Notes under the pieces: model-generated | Told to the model about the DNA's origin: nothing | Databases searched by the model: none | Seen by the model: only the letters and a program-made list of their open reading frames with translations | Shown: positions 17,817-27,074 of the stretch, in pieces | Numbering within the stretch: position 1 is the stretch's first letter | Layout: every line of letters starts with the position of its first letter | Origin: Sporobacter sp963675425 | GTDB lineage: Bacteria; Bacillota; Clostridia; Oscillospirales; Oscillospiraceae | NCBI GenBank assembly: GCA_963675425.1 | Contig: OY776214.1 | Coordinates: forward strand, 3,906,001-3,970,000 | Reading direction: 5' to 3' | DNA length: 64,000 nucleotides | Made by a program: the position numbers and the translations under genes

Positions 17817-18255
17817 ATTTAAATCTCCTGAAAATGAAAAAAAACATAAGGGGTACGGTAAGAACCAGACAAACGGCCAGCGCCGGCTTATCCACTAAAA
17901 GAGACAGCGCGCGCGGCCATTTTTCGCCGTCGATGAAAATAATCCCGCCAACGATGGCGCTGGCGGCGGAGAACATTAACACGCCGCCGGCTGTCATGTC
18001 CTTGACGAGCCCGATAAGGGTGCTGCGGCTGGGGTGCAGCGCGTCACACAGCTTCTCGATGGATGTATTGAAAATCTCGGCTCCCATAACGGCGCCGATG
18101 CAAAGAATGACGGCGGACCATTCCGCCCGGGTCAGGCGCGTGAGCGCTGAAGCAATGATGACGTAAAAGGCCACCACCAGATGTATTCGGAAATTTCGCT
18201 CTGTCCGGATGCAGGACAGGAGCCCCTTGAAGGCGAACTCAAAGCTCTTTTTCAT
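17764..18255 (-). CDS. dgkA: diacylglycerol/undecaprenol kinase, DgkA family
   Basis: 163 residues. It begins with FKGLLSCIRTERNFRIH and carries GAEIFNTSIEKLCD, the conserved catalytic Glu/Asn region of the small trimeric membrane kinases; in Gram-positives the substrate is usually undecaprenol. Four hydrophobic segments are seen, the last (about 120-140) beyond the usual core, so the C-terminus is longer than typical and ends in a polar tail that overlaps era by 53 bases. The ATG overlaps the ybeY stop by one base (TGATG). Confidence 0.9.
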   Translation of the reverse strand: MKKSFEFAFKGLLSCIRTERNFRIHLVVAFYVIIASALTRLTRAEWSAVILCIGAVMGAEIFNTSIEKLCDALHPSRSTLIGLVKDMTAGGVLMFSAASAIVGGIIFIDGEKWPRALSLLVDKPALAVCLVLTVPLMFFFIFRRFKYDNKNSHDHDSRAAERR

Positions 18256-18746
18256 CAGCCGAGCTCCATTTCCCTTATAATCGCTTTTTCCCGCGCGCGC
18301 ATTTGCCGCTTATCCGGGCCTTCATCCATGTGATCGTATCCCAGCAGGTGGAGTACGGAATGAACGACGAGATAGTCGGCCTCCTGGTCGACGGATTGCC
18401 CGAAGCGCCGCGCCTGATCTTTTATCCGATCGTAGGACAAAACGATATCCCCTAGGGCCACGCGCCCTGTGTCACGGTTGATATCGGCTTCAGTCGGGTC
18501 AAACCGTCCGGGTACGAGCTCCAGCATTGGAAAGGACAAAACGTCCGTTGGCCGGTCGATATTCCGGTGCGCTCTGTTAATTGCCTGGATGGCGGCATCG
18601 TCCGTAATGAGAATACTGACCTCGCACGGCTTGTCCGCGCCCTCGGCCCGGAGCGCGTATCGGACGGCGCGGCGCAAGCGGCTGATATCGAGCAGCATCC
18701 CGATATTTAAAATCCGGCTATGAATGTATATTTCATGCTTTTCCAC
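18255..18746 (-). CDS. ybeY: endoribonuclease YbeY
   Basis: 163 residues if translation begins at the GTG at 18746, which has AGGAG eight bases upstream; a longer ATG frame to 18824 runs into phoH and adds an unlike, Arg-rich N-terminus. The metal-binding motif HSVLHLLGYDH (H-x3-H-x5-H) near the C-terminus and DRPTDVLSFP in the middle identify the family. YbeY is a single-strand RNase in rRNA maturation. It overlaps phoH by 14 bases. Confidence 0.95.
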   Translation of the reverse strand: MEKHEIYIHSRILNIGMLLDISRLRRAVRYALRAEGADKPCEVSILITDDAAIQAINRAHRNIDRPTDVLSFPMLELVPGRFDPTEADINRDTGRVALGDIVLSYDRIKDQARRFGQSVDQEADYLVVHSVLHLLGYDHMDEGPDKRQMRAREKAIIREMELG

Positions 18747-19764
18747 TTGGTTTTCTCCTGCCGCGCGATCCGCCCTCGGACGCACCGGAATTTGAACGCG
18801 CCGGAGCCGGTTTTGATTTCTCATACTGCTCGTAGGCGGCTATAATATTTTGTACGAGGACATGACGCACGACATCCGAGCCGGACAACCGGCAGACGGC
18901 AACGTCGGGCACCTTATCGAGTACGCGCATGGCCTCCTTGAGGCCGCTTGTCTTGTCGGGCGGCAGGTCAATCTGCGTGATATCGCCTGTGATGACGATT
19001 TTAGAGCCGAAGCCAAGCCGCGTCAAAAACATCTTCATTTGCTCGCGGGACGTATTCTGCGCCTCGTCGAGGATGATAAACGAGTCGTCAAGCGTCCGTC
19101 CACGCATATACGCCAGCGGCGCAACCTCAATGTTGCCGCGCTCCAAGTACTTGGCATATGTGTCGGGCCCGAGCATCTCAAACAGCGCGTCATACAGCGG
19201 GCGCAGATAGGGATCGACCTTGCTTTGCAGGTCTCCCGGCAGAAAACCGAGCCGCTCGCCGGCCTCAACGGCCGGGCGCGTGAGTATGATGCGGTTGACC
19301 GCTTTATCTCGGAAGGCCGCCACGGCGGCGGCGACAGCGAGATACGTCTTGCCGGTGCCGGCCGGGCCGATGGCCAGCGTGACAGTGTTTTTAGCCACGG
19401 CCTCGATATAGGTCTTTTGTCCGAGAGTTTTGGCCTTGACGGGCTTGCCCTTGGCCGTGACGCAGATGACGTCTCGCGCAAGCGTTGTAATCTGATCGTC
19501 ATGGCCCTGGCGTACAAGACCGATTATATACCGGACGTTGCGCGCGTCAATGCTTTCGCCCTTGGCCGCCAGCGACAGCAAACCATTGATCGACCGCTCG
19601 GCCAAAGCGACGTTTTCCTCGTCGCCGGCAATGCTCAGCTCTGAATTCCGGTCGGTAATAACAACGTCCAGTTCGTTTTCTATGAGCCGCAGGTTCTCGT
19701 CAAAGGAGCCGAATACGTCGATGATATGCTCAAGCCTGTCAACGCTCATAGTTTTTTCCGCCAT
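18733..19764 (-). CDS. phoH: PhoH-like ATPase
   Basis: 343 residues. Walker A GPAGTGKTYLA at about 138-148 and a DEAQN Walker B (FIILDEAQNTSREQMKMFLTR) define the PhoH ATPase domain; the N-terminal 115 residues look like the KH-like part of the long form. PhoH genes sit next to ybeY in most Firmicutes and probably act with it on RNA. The C-terminal 25 residues are a low-complexity Ser/Gly/Arg tail. GGAG is eight bases before the ATG. Confidence 0.95.
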   Translation of the reverse strand: MAEKTMSVDRLEHIIDVFGSFDENLRLIENELDVVITDRNSELSIAGDEENVALAERSINGLLSLAAKGESIDARNVRYIIGLVRQGHDDQITTLARDVICVTAKGKPVKAKTLGQKTYIEAVAKNTVTLAIGPAGTGKTYLAVAAAVAAFRDKAVNRIILTRPAVEAGERLGFLPGDLQSKVDPYLRPLYDALFEMLGPDTYAKYLERGNIEVAPLAYMRGRTLDDSFIILDEAQNTSREQMKMFLTRLGFGSKIVITGDITQIDLPPDKTSGLKEAMRVLDKVPDVAVCRLSGSDVVRHVLVQNIIAAYEQYEKSKPAPARSNSGASEGGSRGRRKPSGKA

Positions 19765-19790
19765 AGGTGTGTCTCCGTTTCATCAGTAAT

Positions 19791-21017
19791 TTATTGCGCC
19801 GGTTCCTCCTCCGGCTCGGACAGCGCCGCCATTTGGAGCTCCTCCTGCGTAAAGGGACGCTCGGCCGCAATCTGCTCCAGGCATTCCGCGGTCAGTGTAA
19901 CCGTGACGACGCCGTTCTCAAGTGTCGTGCTAAAATCCGTTTTGACGACATCACCGCCCGACATCAGGTCCAGGCGTTCCAGAAGGCTCTTTTGCAAAAG
20001 CGTCTCAGCATCCAGAACGCTCAGCTGCGCGGCAACCGCGTCATATTCGACGTATTCGTCGCGCACCACAGCAATAGGTAATGTGAGCCCGCCCGGCAGC
20101 GTCAAATATTTCACCGTTGTAATTTTATCATATCCGGGAAAGGAAATTCCAGCATTAAAATATAAATTTATCCTGTTGCCCGCAATGATGAGCGCTGTTT
20201 TCTTTTCTTTTTCGCCTGTATAGGCCTTCTCATACGTTTCCAGTGCCGTCTGGGCCGACAGCTCGTACCAGGTCCGCGCCCAGATGTCGCCCATAGCGTG
20301 TACCGTTCGCTTATCGCCCACCAAGGAATCCATAATACCGCTTATCAGAATATCGCCGGTCGTGACCGAATCACCTTTCTTCAGGGTGCACGCGCCTTCC
20401 AGTACGCTCGTTTTTTCTATTATACCCGGTTTAACGGCATAGACCATCATCGGCGCGTCCTCGTCGAGAATTTCCGGTTTTTCGATACGCTCTCGGACCA
20501 GAATTTCAGCACGGCTGCCGTAAACATTGACGGCAATCCACGACAGATCGGGAATGCGTAATATCAAATCGTTAGAAATGGCCTCAGAGACGATCGTCGG
20601 GCCAAACGAGCCGATGCCGACCCCCTGGTCTTTCATCGCCGACAGAATCTGCTGCTTCGTTACCCGATCATTACCGTACACGTCGATCTCCCAAACAAAT
20701 AACGACATCGCCCATACGGCGACAAAAACAACTGCAGCGCCGGCCAACAGTATGTAGCGTTTGCGTAAACGCCAGAGGAAAAACGGTACGCCTTCTTTTT
20801 TGACCTCTACAATTAAAAAGCCGGCTTTATCGGCCAGTCCCGTCAGCCTGCGATAACCGCTGATATGCAGGCTCAGACGAACCGTCGTCGCATCGGTGCG
20901 CTTAAAATCCCAAAATTCGATATTGTTGAGCGCGCACAGATTGATGAGCCGTTCCGGATACGGAATTTCAACGGTCACCCGAACGCTGCCCCGGAAAAAA
21001 TTCACCGCTTTTTTCAT
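19791..21017 (-). CDS. yqfD: sporulation protein YqfD
   Basis: 408 residues. The N-terminal third (VNFFRGSVRVTVEIPYPERL, then a predominantly beta segment) is followed by one strong transmembrane helix at about 88-108 and a long extracytoplasmic domain with VYGNDRVTKQQIL. This is the YqfD architecture, a SigE-regulated membrane protein needed for efficient sporulation in Bacillus. It lies 18 bases downstream of yqfC, with an AGGGG ribosome site. Confidence 0.92.
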   Translation of the reverse strand: MKKAVNFFRGSVRVTVEIPYPERLINLCALNNIEFWDFKRTDATTVRLSLHISGYRRLTGLADKAGFLIVEVKKEGVPFFLWRLRKRYILLAGAAVVFVAVWAMSLFVWEIDVYGNDRVTKQQILSAMKDQGVGIGSFGPTIVSEAISNDLILRIPDLSWIAVNVYGSRAEILVRERIEKPEILDEDAPMMVYAVKPGIIEKTSVLEGACTLKKGDSVTTGDILISGIMDSLVGDKRTVHAMGDIWARTWYELSAQTALETYEKAYTGEKEKKTALIIAGNRINLYFNAGISFPGYDKITTVKYLTLPGGLTLPIAVVRDEYVEYDAVAAQLSVLDAETLLQKSLLERLDLMSGGDVVKTDFSTTLENGVVTVTLTAECLEQIAAERPFTQEELQMAALSEPEEEPAQ

Positions 21018-21035
21018 GATTGTAAACCCCTAATA

Positions 21036-21326
21036 TTATTCCATATCGATGCCGTGTATGAGCCCCTTGACGAGAATCTCTTCCGAATTCATGGCGCTGA
21101 TATCCATTTTTTCACCACGAATTGTCACAATAATTGCCCCGCCATTTATAACGATAAGGCTCGGGTCGTATTCCAGAAGTCCCTGGTGGCACTCTATATG
21201 CAGCCGCCTGTTGCCGGTAACCGTCAGCTTCGGCATTCCGCCCAGGACCTCCCCGGGCAGGTCAAATTTATCGACGGCCCGGTCCAGAATATTGCCGGCG
21301 CCCTTTTCGCTTTTATCCGATCTCAA
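21036..21326 (-). CDS. yqfC: sporulation protein YqfC
   Basis: 96 residues starting at a TTG at 21326, supported by AGGGGGCG five bases upstream. It contains LPKLTV-like and NRRLHIECHQGLLEYDP segments and ends in LVKGLIHGIDM, the YabP/YqfC family signature. YqfC is a small partner of YqfD in the mother cell of sporulating Firmicutes. Adjacent and co-directional with yqfD. Confidence 0.9.
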   Translation of the reverse strand: MRSDKSEKGAGNILDRAVDKFDLPGEVLGGMPKLTVTGNRRLHIECHQGLLEYDPSLIVINGGAIIVTIRGEKMDISAMNSEEILVKGLIHGIDME

Positions 21327-21493
21327 GAAAACGCCCCCTGTAGCGGCGGGAGTGCGCCGCGCCGATTATCGGGCGAATAACCGCCCGCGCCTGATTATTG
21401 TTTAGGTATGGCTTGTGTCATTACCTATGTTTATGCACACTTCGGAAAAAATACGCCCCATCGCGCATATGCTTTCTCGAAGGTGATGAATAC

Positions 21494-22681
21494 ATGCCCA
21501 TTATCAGGTTTCGAAGAAAAGTATTTGACGTTTTGATCATCCTCGCGGTTTTCGCGGCCGCGGGGGCGCTTCTTATATATCCGACACAGACGCTGGATGC
21601 TGCCGCCAACGGCCTGCAGCTGTGCCTGAACGTGATCATCCCGTCGCTTTTCCCATTTTTCGTTTTATCAACACTCATCGTGCAGACAGGAATCGCCCGG
21701 CACTTCGGGCGCGTTCTGGAGCCGGTGATGCGCCCGCTTTTCAATGTAGGCGGCACATGCTCGGCGGCTTTTGTGCTTGGCTTCATCGGCGGGTATCCGG
21801 TGGGCGCGAAGACTGTCATCGCGCTGTACAGTACCGGCAGCTGCAGCAAAACGGAGGCGGAACGGCTCTTGTCGTTCTGCAACAACTCCGGGCCGGCGTT
21901 TATTTTCGGCGTTGTCGGGGCCGGGGTTTTTTCCAGCAGCAAAATCGGGTTGATACTGTATCTGGCCCATACGCTTGCGTCCGTATGCGTCGGTATCCTG
22001 TTTCGGTTCTGGGGACGAAAAAACGAAAAAAAAGAAGGCCGCCGTCTGCCGCAAACACCGGCCAAGCGTTTTACCCCCGCCTTTGTCGACTCCGTTACCT
22101 CGGCGTTTCAAACGACGATTAATATCTGCGGGTTTGTCATCTTCTTTACGATTATTATTAAAATTTTATTCCTGTCGGGCTTTCTGCCGCTGCTGGCCTC
22201 ACTAATTGGGGCGGTCTTCGCGCCGTTTGGCTTTGATACGACCTGGGCCGAGCGGCTATTAACGGGACTCATCGAGCTCACGAGCGGCGTATGGACACTG
22301 CAGGGCGCGGCCGGCGAGCTGTCGCGCGCCATGGCAATGGCGGCGTTTATGCTGGGCTGGGCGGGACTGAGTATCCATTGTCAGGTTCTCTCGTTCATCG
22401 GCGACAGCGGGCTGTCGGTCCGCACGTATATATATGGCAAGATCCTGCAGGCCGGCATCTCCGCCGTGTTTGCATACTTCATGGCGCGCATCTTCGTATT
22501 TGATCTGCCGGCATCGTCCTACCTCGCGCACACCGTCACGGCTGTCGCCACAACCGATTTTATTTCCGCGCTTTTAACGTCTCTCTTCAGTGCTGGGGCT
22601 GTGCTGCTGCTGTTTTTAATTGGGGCCCGATGGGGTATGCTCAGACGCCAAAATGATATAAGATTAAAAACGCACCGATAA
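21494..22681 (+). CDS. ylbJ: sporulation integral membrane protein YlbJ
   Basis: 395 residues from ATG 21494 (AAGGTGAT seven bases upstream); a longer frame upstream is not preceded by a ribosome site. About eight to ten membrane segments are seen with two Gate-type nucleoside-recognition regions. GFIGGYPVGAKTV and FCNNSGPAFIFGVVGAG are hallmark YlbJ motifs. YlbJ is needed for spore maturation in Bacillus, downstream of SigE. It is divergent from yqfCD, so one intergenic region of about 170 bases probably carries both promoters. Confidence 0.93.
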   Translation: MPIIRFRRKVFDVLIILAVFAAAGALLIYPTQTLDAAANGLQLCLNVIIPSLFPFFVLSTLIVQTGIARHFGRVLEPVMRPLFNVGGTCSAAFVLGFIGGYPVGAKTVIALYSTGSCSKTEAERLLSFCNNSGPAFIFGVVGAGVFSSSKIGLILYLAHTLASVCVGILFRFWGRKNEKKEGRRLPQTPAKRFTPAFVDSVTSAFQTTINICGFVIFFTIIIKILFLSGFLPLLASLIGAVFAPFGFDTTWAERLLTGLIELTSGVWTLQGAAGELSRAMAMAAFMLGWAGLSIHCQVLSFIGDSGLSVRTYIYGKILQAGISAVFAYFMARIFVFDLPASSYLAHTVTAVATTDFISALLTSLFSAGAVLLLFLIGARWGMLRRQNDIRLKTHR

Positions 22682-22706
22682 CGGTTATATTGATACACAA
22701 TCCTTC

Positions 22707-22811
22707 AGTCAGCTTTTTCCCACTGGAGCCATTCCCTCTTCTGTCACGGCTGGCGCCGTGACACCTTCCTCCTGGGGAAGGCTTCTTTATTTTAGGCACT
22801 TGAAGCTGACT
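22707..22811. repeat. 105-nt imperfect palindrome, MITE/REP-like
   Basis: Outer arms AGTCAGCTT (22707-22715) and AAGCTGACT (22803-22811) enclose nested complementary pieces, including GTCACGG-CTGGCG-CCGTGAC near 22742-22761. It lies between ylbJ and a lipoprotein gene and has no coding frame. Such self-complementary units are commonly dispersed in Clostridia; I cannot test copy number here. Confidence 0.5.
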
Positions 22812-22913
22812 CAGGCAGACTTCGAACATCGGCGTATACATATGATGGACAGCCCCTTTCTTGTGTAGTATTATTTTACATATTAATAAATCGTCTCTAT
22901 AAGGTGAACACAG

Positions 22914-23525
22914 ATGAAAAAAATACTGACTCTCTTTCTGATACTAAGCCTGGCGCTGACCGTATCCGCCTGTTCAACAGCCAATATTAAGCCTCTTGAC
23001 AAACTTCCGGCGGACTACAGCTACGAGGACGCTATTGCCGATGGTAGTGTCACATTTAAAAACGGCGACGTCACAAACGGAGAATCGATCTGGCAGGAAT
23101 TTTTAGACGCGGTCGACAACGGGAAAAACGCGACCGTTCGTCTGGCTTATTACTATACGATTGAAGACCCGTCGCGTTACGCGCCGGAACTGTACGAAGA
23201 GGTCAAAGACGACTACCCGATGCTATTCATCAAGGACCTGACCTTTGACGACTCTCAGTACGTTACCGAAAGCTATGAGGACGACAAACTGATCACAGAC
23301 ACGTACAAATATCTGATGAAGTACGAAGGCGCACCGAGAAGCGAAACGGCTTTATATTATTCCTATCTTTATTATGTTCTGGTTAACGACGACACGCTCA
23401 CATGGGATGAAATTGAGTGGGGCATGCTCAGTTCTCAGTCGGGCACTTATATCCCTCATGACCTCGTGTACTCAGACCTGGAATATAAAAGCGGCCTGAC
23501 GATTTCGCCCATGCCGGCGAAATAA
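22914..23525 (+). CDS. lipoprotein of unknown function
   Basis: 203 residues. A clear lipoprotein signal, MKKILTLFLILSLALTVSAC, with the lipid-modified Cys at residue 20. The mature part is acidic, with many Asp/Tyr (KLPADYSYEDAIADGSVTFK and KDLTFDDSQYVTESYEDD). The opening PADYSYEDAIADG followed by a GDV repeat resembles a small family of Firmicutes lipoproteins without known role. AAGGTGAA precedes the ATG. It is followed by a strong hairpin at 23603-23637. Confidence 0.75.
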   Translation: MKKILTLFLILSLALTVSACSTANIKPLDKLPADYSYEDAIADGSVTFKNGDVTNGESIWQEFLDAVDNGKNATVRLAYYYTIEDPSRYAPELYEEVKDDYPMLFIKDLTFDDSQYVTESYEDDKLITDTYKYLMKYEGAPRSETALYYSYLYYVLVNDDTLTWDEIEWGMLSSQSGTYIPHDLVYSDLEYKSGLTISPMPAK

Positions 23526-23602
23526 GCCGACGGCGGCTGGAACAACATTATTAGTTAGAAGAGTTTGACGAATCAGACTGTTTCCAGCGCGTATAACAGC
23601 GA

Positions 23603-23637
23603 AAATGAGGCGGGATGATTATCATCCCGCCTCATTT
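23603..23637. terminator. bidirectional terminator
   Basis: A 17-bp perfect inverted repeat (AAATGAGGCGGGATGAT / ATCATCCCGCCTCATTT) between the convergent lipoprotein and ArsC/Spx-like genes; it carries A/T runs at both ends, so it can serve both. Confidence 0.85.
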
Positions 23638-23638
23638 A

Positions 23639-23995
23639 TTAGCCCAGCTTCTCAGCCCATTCGGCTTCTCTAAAACCGATGAGTACGATGTCCTCGCCGA
23701 CGAGGATCGGGCGCTTGACAAGCATCCCGTCCGTTGCTAAAAGTTCCAGCTGCTCCTCGTCTGTCATGGACGGCAGCTTACTTTTTATATCGAGCGTACG
23801 ATACCCCTGTCCGCTGGTGTTCCAAAAACGCTTGATCGGCAGCCCGCTTGTTTTATAAAATCCCCGCAGCTCATCCGCCGTCGGATTGTCCGTCTTGATA
23901 TCACGATACGTATACGCGATACTATGATCGTCAAGCCAGCGGCGCGCCTTGGCGCACGTCGTGCATTTCGGGTAGCAGATAAATGAAAACGGCAT
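23639..23995 (-). CDS. ArsC/Spx-family thioredoxin-fold protein
   Basis: 118 residues from ATG 23995, with GAGGAGAA six bases upstream; the frame extends further but without homology. The start MPFSFICYPKCTTCAKARRW has the CxxC pair at residues 11-14, then FYKTSGLPIKRFWNTSGQ and LVKRPILV with the cis-Pro typical of the ArsC/Spx/YffB group. It could be a Spx-like transcription modulator or a reductase; the conserved RPI arginine is present in both. No arsenic genes are nearby. Confidence 0.88.
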   Translation of the reverse strand: MPFSFICYPKCTTCAKARRWLDDHSIAYTYRDIKTDNPTADELRGFYKTSGLPIKRFWNTSGQGYRTLDIKSKLPSMTDEEQLELLATDGMLVKRPILVGEDIVLIGFREAEWAEKLG

Positions 23996-24045
23996 GATGC
24001 ATTCTCCTCTGATATATCCGCTTGATGCGGCTTTGTCTACAGTCC

Positions 24046-24071
24046 TAAGGCCGCTGAAAACAGCGGCCTTA
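24046..24071. terminator. hairpin between the SPFH gene and the ArsC/Spx-like gene
   Basis: An 11-bp perfect stem (TAAGGCCGCTG / CAGCGGCCTTA) with a four-A loop. No T-run follows on the minus strand, so termination efficiency is doubtful. Confidence 0.45.
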
Positions 24072-24159
24072 AGCATTATTACCGGTAAGTATACAATAAA
24101 TGCCCATGCGATCCGGCAGTTATTTGCCGACGTCTGCTGAGCCTGGTCAGCGTGCTGTG

Positions 24160-25026
24160 TTACGGTGTTGTAACGGCAGAAGAGCCCATATTGTCGCGGA
24201 AGTCGATGATGGGATTGACGCCGTCTCCCATGACCTGCGGCAGCTGACCGTCCCATTTCTCAATTTTCTGGTATTCCAGATACGCCTCAGACTGTGCCAG
24301 CTGGTTTTGTATAACCTCGATGGAGTAGGCCTCGGCATCAGCCTGTGCCTTCATAGCTTTGGCCTCAGCCTCCGCATTGACAACCTTCTGCTCTGCCTCA
24401 ATCTTGACCCGGTTGAGCTCCTGCTCAGCTTTAAGCGCTTCCTGCTGAGCGGTCTGTTTGGCCTCGATGGCGTTGCTGAACGCTTCGGAAAAGCTCAAAT
24501 CCGTAATGTTGAACACTTCAATAATCAGACCGTAAGCCGCAATTTTATCCGTCAGTGTGTCGGAAATGCTATTGCTGACGATCTGACGTTTGGTGATAAG
24601 CTCTTCCGCGCTATACTGCGCGGTGACAGCTTTTACAGACTCCTGGATAGCCGGAATAATAATGACTTCTTCGTAGGCGCGGCCGACCGTTTTATACAAT
24701 GTCGGTGCATAAGCGTCAGACACACGGTAGTTGACGACAATGGTCGTGCTGATGTTTTGAAGATCACGTGAAGCCGCGGCGCTTGTCGCTTCGACTTTCT
24801 GTGTTTTTGTATTCATTTTTGTTACATTCGTTATAAACGGCATTACCGTATGTAGCCCCTCATAAATCGGCTCGTCTTTAACCGCGCCGAAAACCGAAAC
24901 GACGCCTACCGTGCCTGAATCAATTGTCTTAATGCTGGAAAAAGCGGTAATGAGCAAAATAACAAGGACGATGCTTGCTATAACGATCATCCTTATTTTC
25001 TTGGGTTGTACAGTCGAATTCTGCAT
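24160..25026 (-). CDS. SPFH/prohibitin-domain membrane protein
   Basis: 288 residues from ATG 25026 (AGGA ten bases upstream). One transmembrane helix at about 12-33 is followed by an SPFH domain (TIDSGTVGVVSVFGAV, then LQNISTTIVVNYRVSDAYAPTLYK) and an Ala/Glu-rich coiled coil of about 80 residues (AEQELNRVKIEAEQKVVNAEAEAKA). This is the HflC/prohibitin-like plan, forming membrane microdomain rings. No FtsH or HflK partner gene is adjacent. The promoter at 25058-25086 is excellent. Confidence 0.92.
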   Translation of the reverse strand: MQNSTVQPKKIRMIVIASIVLVILLITAFSSIKTIDSGTVGVVSVFGAVKDEPIYEGLHTVMPFITNVTKMNTKTQKVEATSAAASRDLQNISTTIVVNYRVSDAYAPTLYKTVGRAYEEVIIIPAIQESVKAVTAQYSAEELITKRQIVSNSISDTLTDKIAAYGLIIEVFNITDLSFSEAFSNAIEAKQTAQQEALKAEQELNRVKIEAEQKVVNAEAEAKAMKAQADAEAYSIEVIQNQLAQSEAYLEYQKIEKWDGQLPQVMGDGVNPIIDFRDNMGSSAVTTP

Positions 25027-25057
25027 AATAATCACATCCTGTTCTTTAATGGTATTG

Positions 25058-25086
25058 ATTATATCAGAATTTTTAACTGTCCGCAA
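25058..25086 (-). promoter_or_regulatory. sigma-A promoter of the SPFH gene
   Basis: On the minus strand: TTGCGG, 17 bases, TATAAT (perfect -10), about 30 bases before the ATG. Confidence 0.75.
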
Positions 25087-25264
25087 TGAAACCGTACTGT
25101 ATAGAGTAAAATGGGCAATGCTCATCAGATATGTGTTCCGTGTAAACTAAAAAAGCTAATAAACACCATTTTTATTTCGATATAGATAATAGTCACTTAT
25201 TTGTATTATTCGTCGAACACAATTTTGTTGATTTTAAACAATTTTCAGCTTTTGGAGGTGCACG

Positions 25265-26995
25265 ATGTCTTTTTTCAAGAATTTAAAAGTATCCGTTAAG
25301 CTTTGGATGATCGTTATTCCTGCCATTTTAGTACTGGCAGGACTACTGTGGCTATTTGTCACGCGTTCCAACGACATTTTAAAACAGTCGGAAACGGTAC
25401 TCTATGATGAAGTGTTTTACAGCACGGCCCTGATCCTGAACGCCGACAGAGATTTTTATCAAGCCGCTATTGCTGAGAAAGAGCTCTATCTGGATCCATC
25501 CCTTTCGGGCGATGCGTCGCAAGCGCTACTCAAAGATTTCAATGACAACGTCAGTCAGGTGCTCGATGAAAGAATTACTGAAGCGATGAATAACCTGATG
25601 AGTAATCATGCACTGTACACGGAATACACACACGCAGACACCAACATAACGCTCGAACAGCTCTATGCGGACTTTATCAGTAATTTTTCTGCCTGGCAAA
25701 ACTCATATGATATCGAAACCCGGACAGGAGACATGGCGGCGCATGAAAAGTACTTCACGCTTGCCAGAGATGATATCAATCTGATGACCGAGTTGCTGGA
25801 AGATTACGCAAACACCAAGTCGGTACAGATGGCTGATGACGTTAAAAGCAGTATTACCGCCTCGGTTATCATTGTTACGGCCGTTATACTGTTTATCCTC
25901 GTGCTATCGCTTGTCATTGTTATTTACCTGCAAAACAATATCAAGTACATAACGGATGTCAGCCAGCGTATTGCGGCGGGCGAACTTTCTATCGCCATTG
26001 ATCAAAAACGGATCAGTAAGGATGAGATCGGCAAACTGTGCGACGCAACCGGAAAGATCCTCAACCAACTCAATGTCTACGCCAACTACATTGAGGAAAT
26101 CACCGACACCCTTAACCTCATGTCCTCGGGAGATATGCGCATCCAGCTTCAGCAGGATTATGCCGGGCATTTCCTGCCCATCAGAGAAGCTTTCACAGGG
26201 ATCTCCGAATCGCTCGGCGGCACACTGCAGACGATCCGGTCAGCATCCGAACAGGTTAACAGCGGAGCGGCCATGATATCCTCCGGCGCTCAAACGCTGG
26301 CCTATGGGACAGAAGAACAAGCCAGCGCGGTGGAGGAGCTTTCCGCCATCATTGACAAGGTTACGGAGGATACAACAGGCAACCTCGAAATCGTGTCCTC
26401 AGCGGGGGAAAGTATGGATACGACTCTAATCAAAATCGACGAAAGCACCCGATATATGCAGGACATGCTTACGGCAATGACATCCATGGGCGAGACGGCC
26501 AACAAGATTAAGTCCGTCATCAAGTTGATCGACGACATTGCTTTTCAGACAAATATTCTGGCTTTAAACGCCGCCGTGGAGGCCGCGCGCGCCGGACAGC
26601 ATGGGAAAGGATTTGCCGTCGTGGCCGGCGAGGTTAAAAATCTTGCCACAAAAAGCGCCAATGCCGCCAAGACAACGTCTGAGCTGATCGGCTCATCCAT
26701 CAACTCCGTTGAGCAGGGCATAAAAATTGCGGGCAGTACGGCAGATGCCCTTAATGAGCTTTCCGATAAAATTAAAATCATCGGCCGGTCCTTCTCCGAC
26801 ATCTCCTATTCCTCCACCCGGCAAGCCGAGGCCATCAGTGAAATCAAACTGGGCATTTCACAGATTTCCGCCGTCGTAACAACGAATACGGCAACAGCGG
26901 AGGAAAGTGCTTCAACCAGCCAGGAACTTTCCAGTCAGGCCGAACTGCTGCATAACGAAGTTCTTCGATTTAAACTCACTCAATCCAGCAATTAA
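25265..26995 (+). CDS. methyl-accepting chemotaxis protein
   Basis: 576 residues. TM1 at about 10-30, an extracytoplasmic helical sensor of about 160 residues (rich in Tyr/Asp/Asn, a four-helix-bundle type), TM2 at about 198-222, a HAMP domain, and the signalling domain whose hairpin tip contains DIAFQTNILALNAAVEAARAG. AEEQASAVEEL- and TAEESASTSQELS-like stretches are the methylation helices. It detects an unknown ligand and controls CheA. TTGGAGGTG precedes the ATG. No other chemotaxis gene is in the window. Confidence 0.95.
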   Translation: MSFFKNLKVSVKLWMIVIPAILVLAGLLWLFVTRSNDILKQSETVLYDEVFYSTALILNADRDFYQAAIAEKELYLDPSLSGDASQALLKDFNDNVSQVLDERITEAMNNLMSNHALYTEYTHADTNITLEQLYADFISNFSAWQNSYDIETRTGDMAAHEKYFTLARDDINLMTELLEDYANTKSVQMADDVKSSITASVIIVTAVILFILVLSLVIVIYLQNNIKYITDVSQRIAAGELSIAIDQKRISKDEIGKLCDATGKILNQLNVYANYIEEITDTLNLMSSGDMRIQLQQDYAGHFLPIREAFTGISESLGGTLQTIRSASEQVNSGAAMISSGAQTLAYGTEEQASAVEELSAIIDKVTEDTTGNLEIVSSAGESMDTTLIKIDESTRYMQDMLTAMTSMGETANKIKSVIKLIDDIAFQTNILALNAAVEAARAGQHGKGFAVVAGEVKNLATKSANAAKTTSELIGSSINSVEQGIKIAGSTADALNELSDKIKIIGRSFSDISYSSTRQAEAISEIKLGISQISAVVTTNTATAEESASTSQELSSQAELLHNEVLRFKLTQSSN

Positions 26996-27021
26996 AAAGC
27001 TGATTATCCTCTTCTTTTGAC

Positions 27022-27074
27022 ATAAACGTAAACCGGACGACGAGCCATTGCTTCGTCGTCCGGTTTACGTTTAT
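27022..27074. terminator. bidirectional terminator, 22-bp perfect stem
   Basis: Arms 27022-27043 and 27053-27074 are perfect reverse complements over 22 bases with a 9-base loop. It separates the convergent chemoreceptor and arylamine acetyltransferase genes; its distal arm actually overlaps the stop codon of the latter. Confidence 0.85.

Noticed and set aside
22682..22913. A gene downstream of ylbJ
   Set aside because: No frame with a ribosome site; the sequence is dominated by inverted repeats.
25142..25264. SigD (flagellar) promoter ahead of the chemoreceptor gene
   Set aside because: A TAAA and a TTCGATAT-like box are present, but the spacing is about three bases too short.
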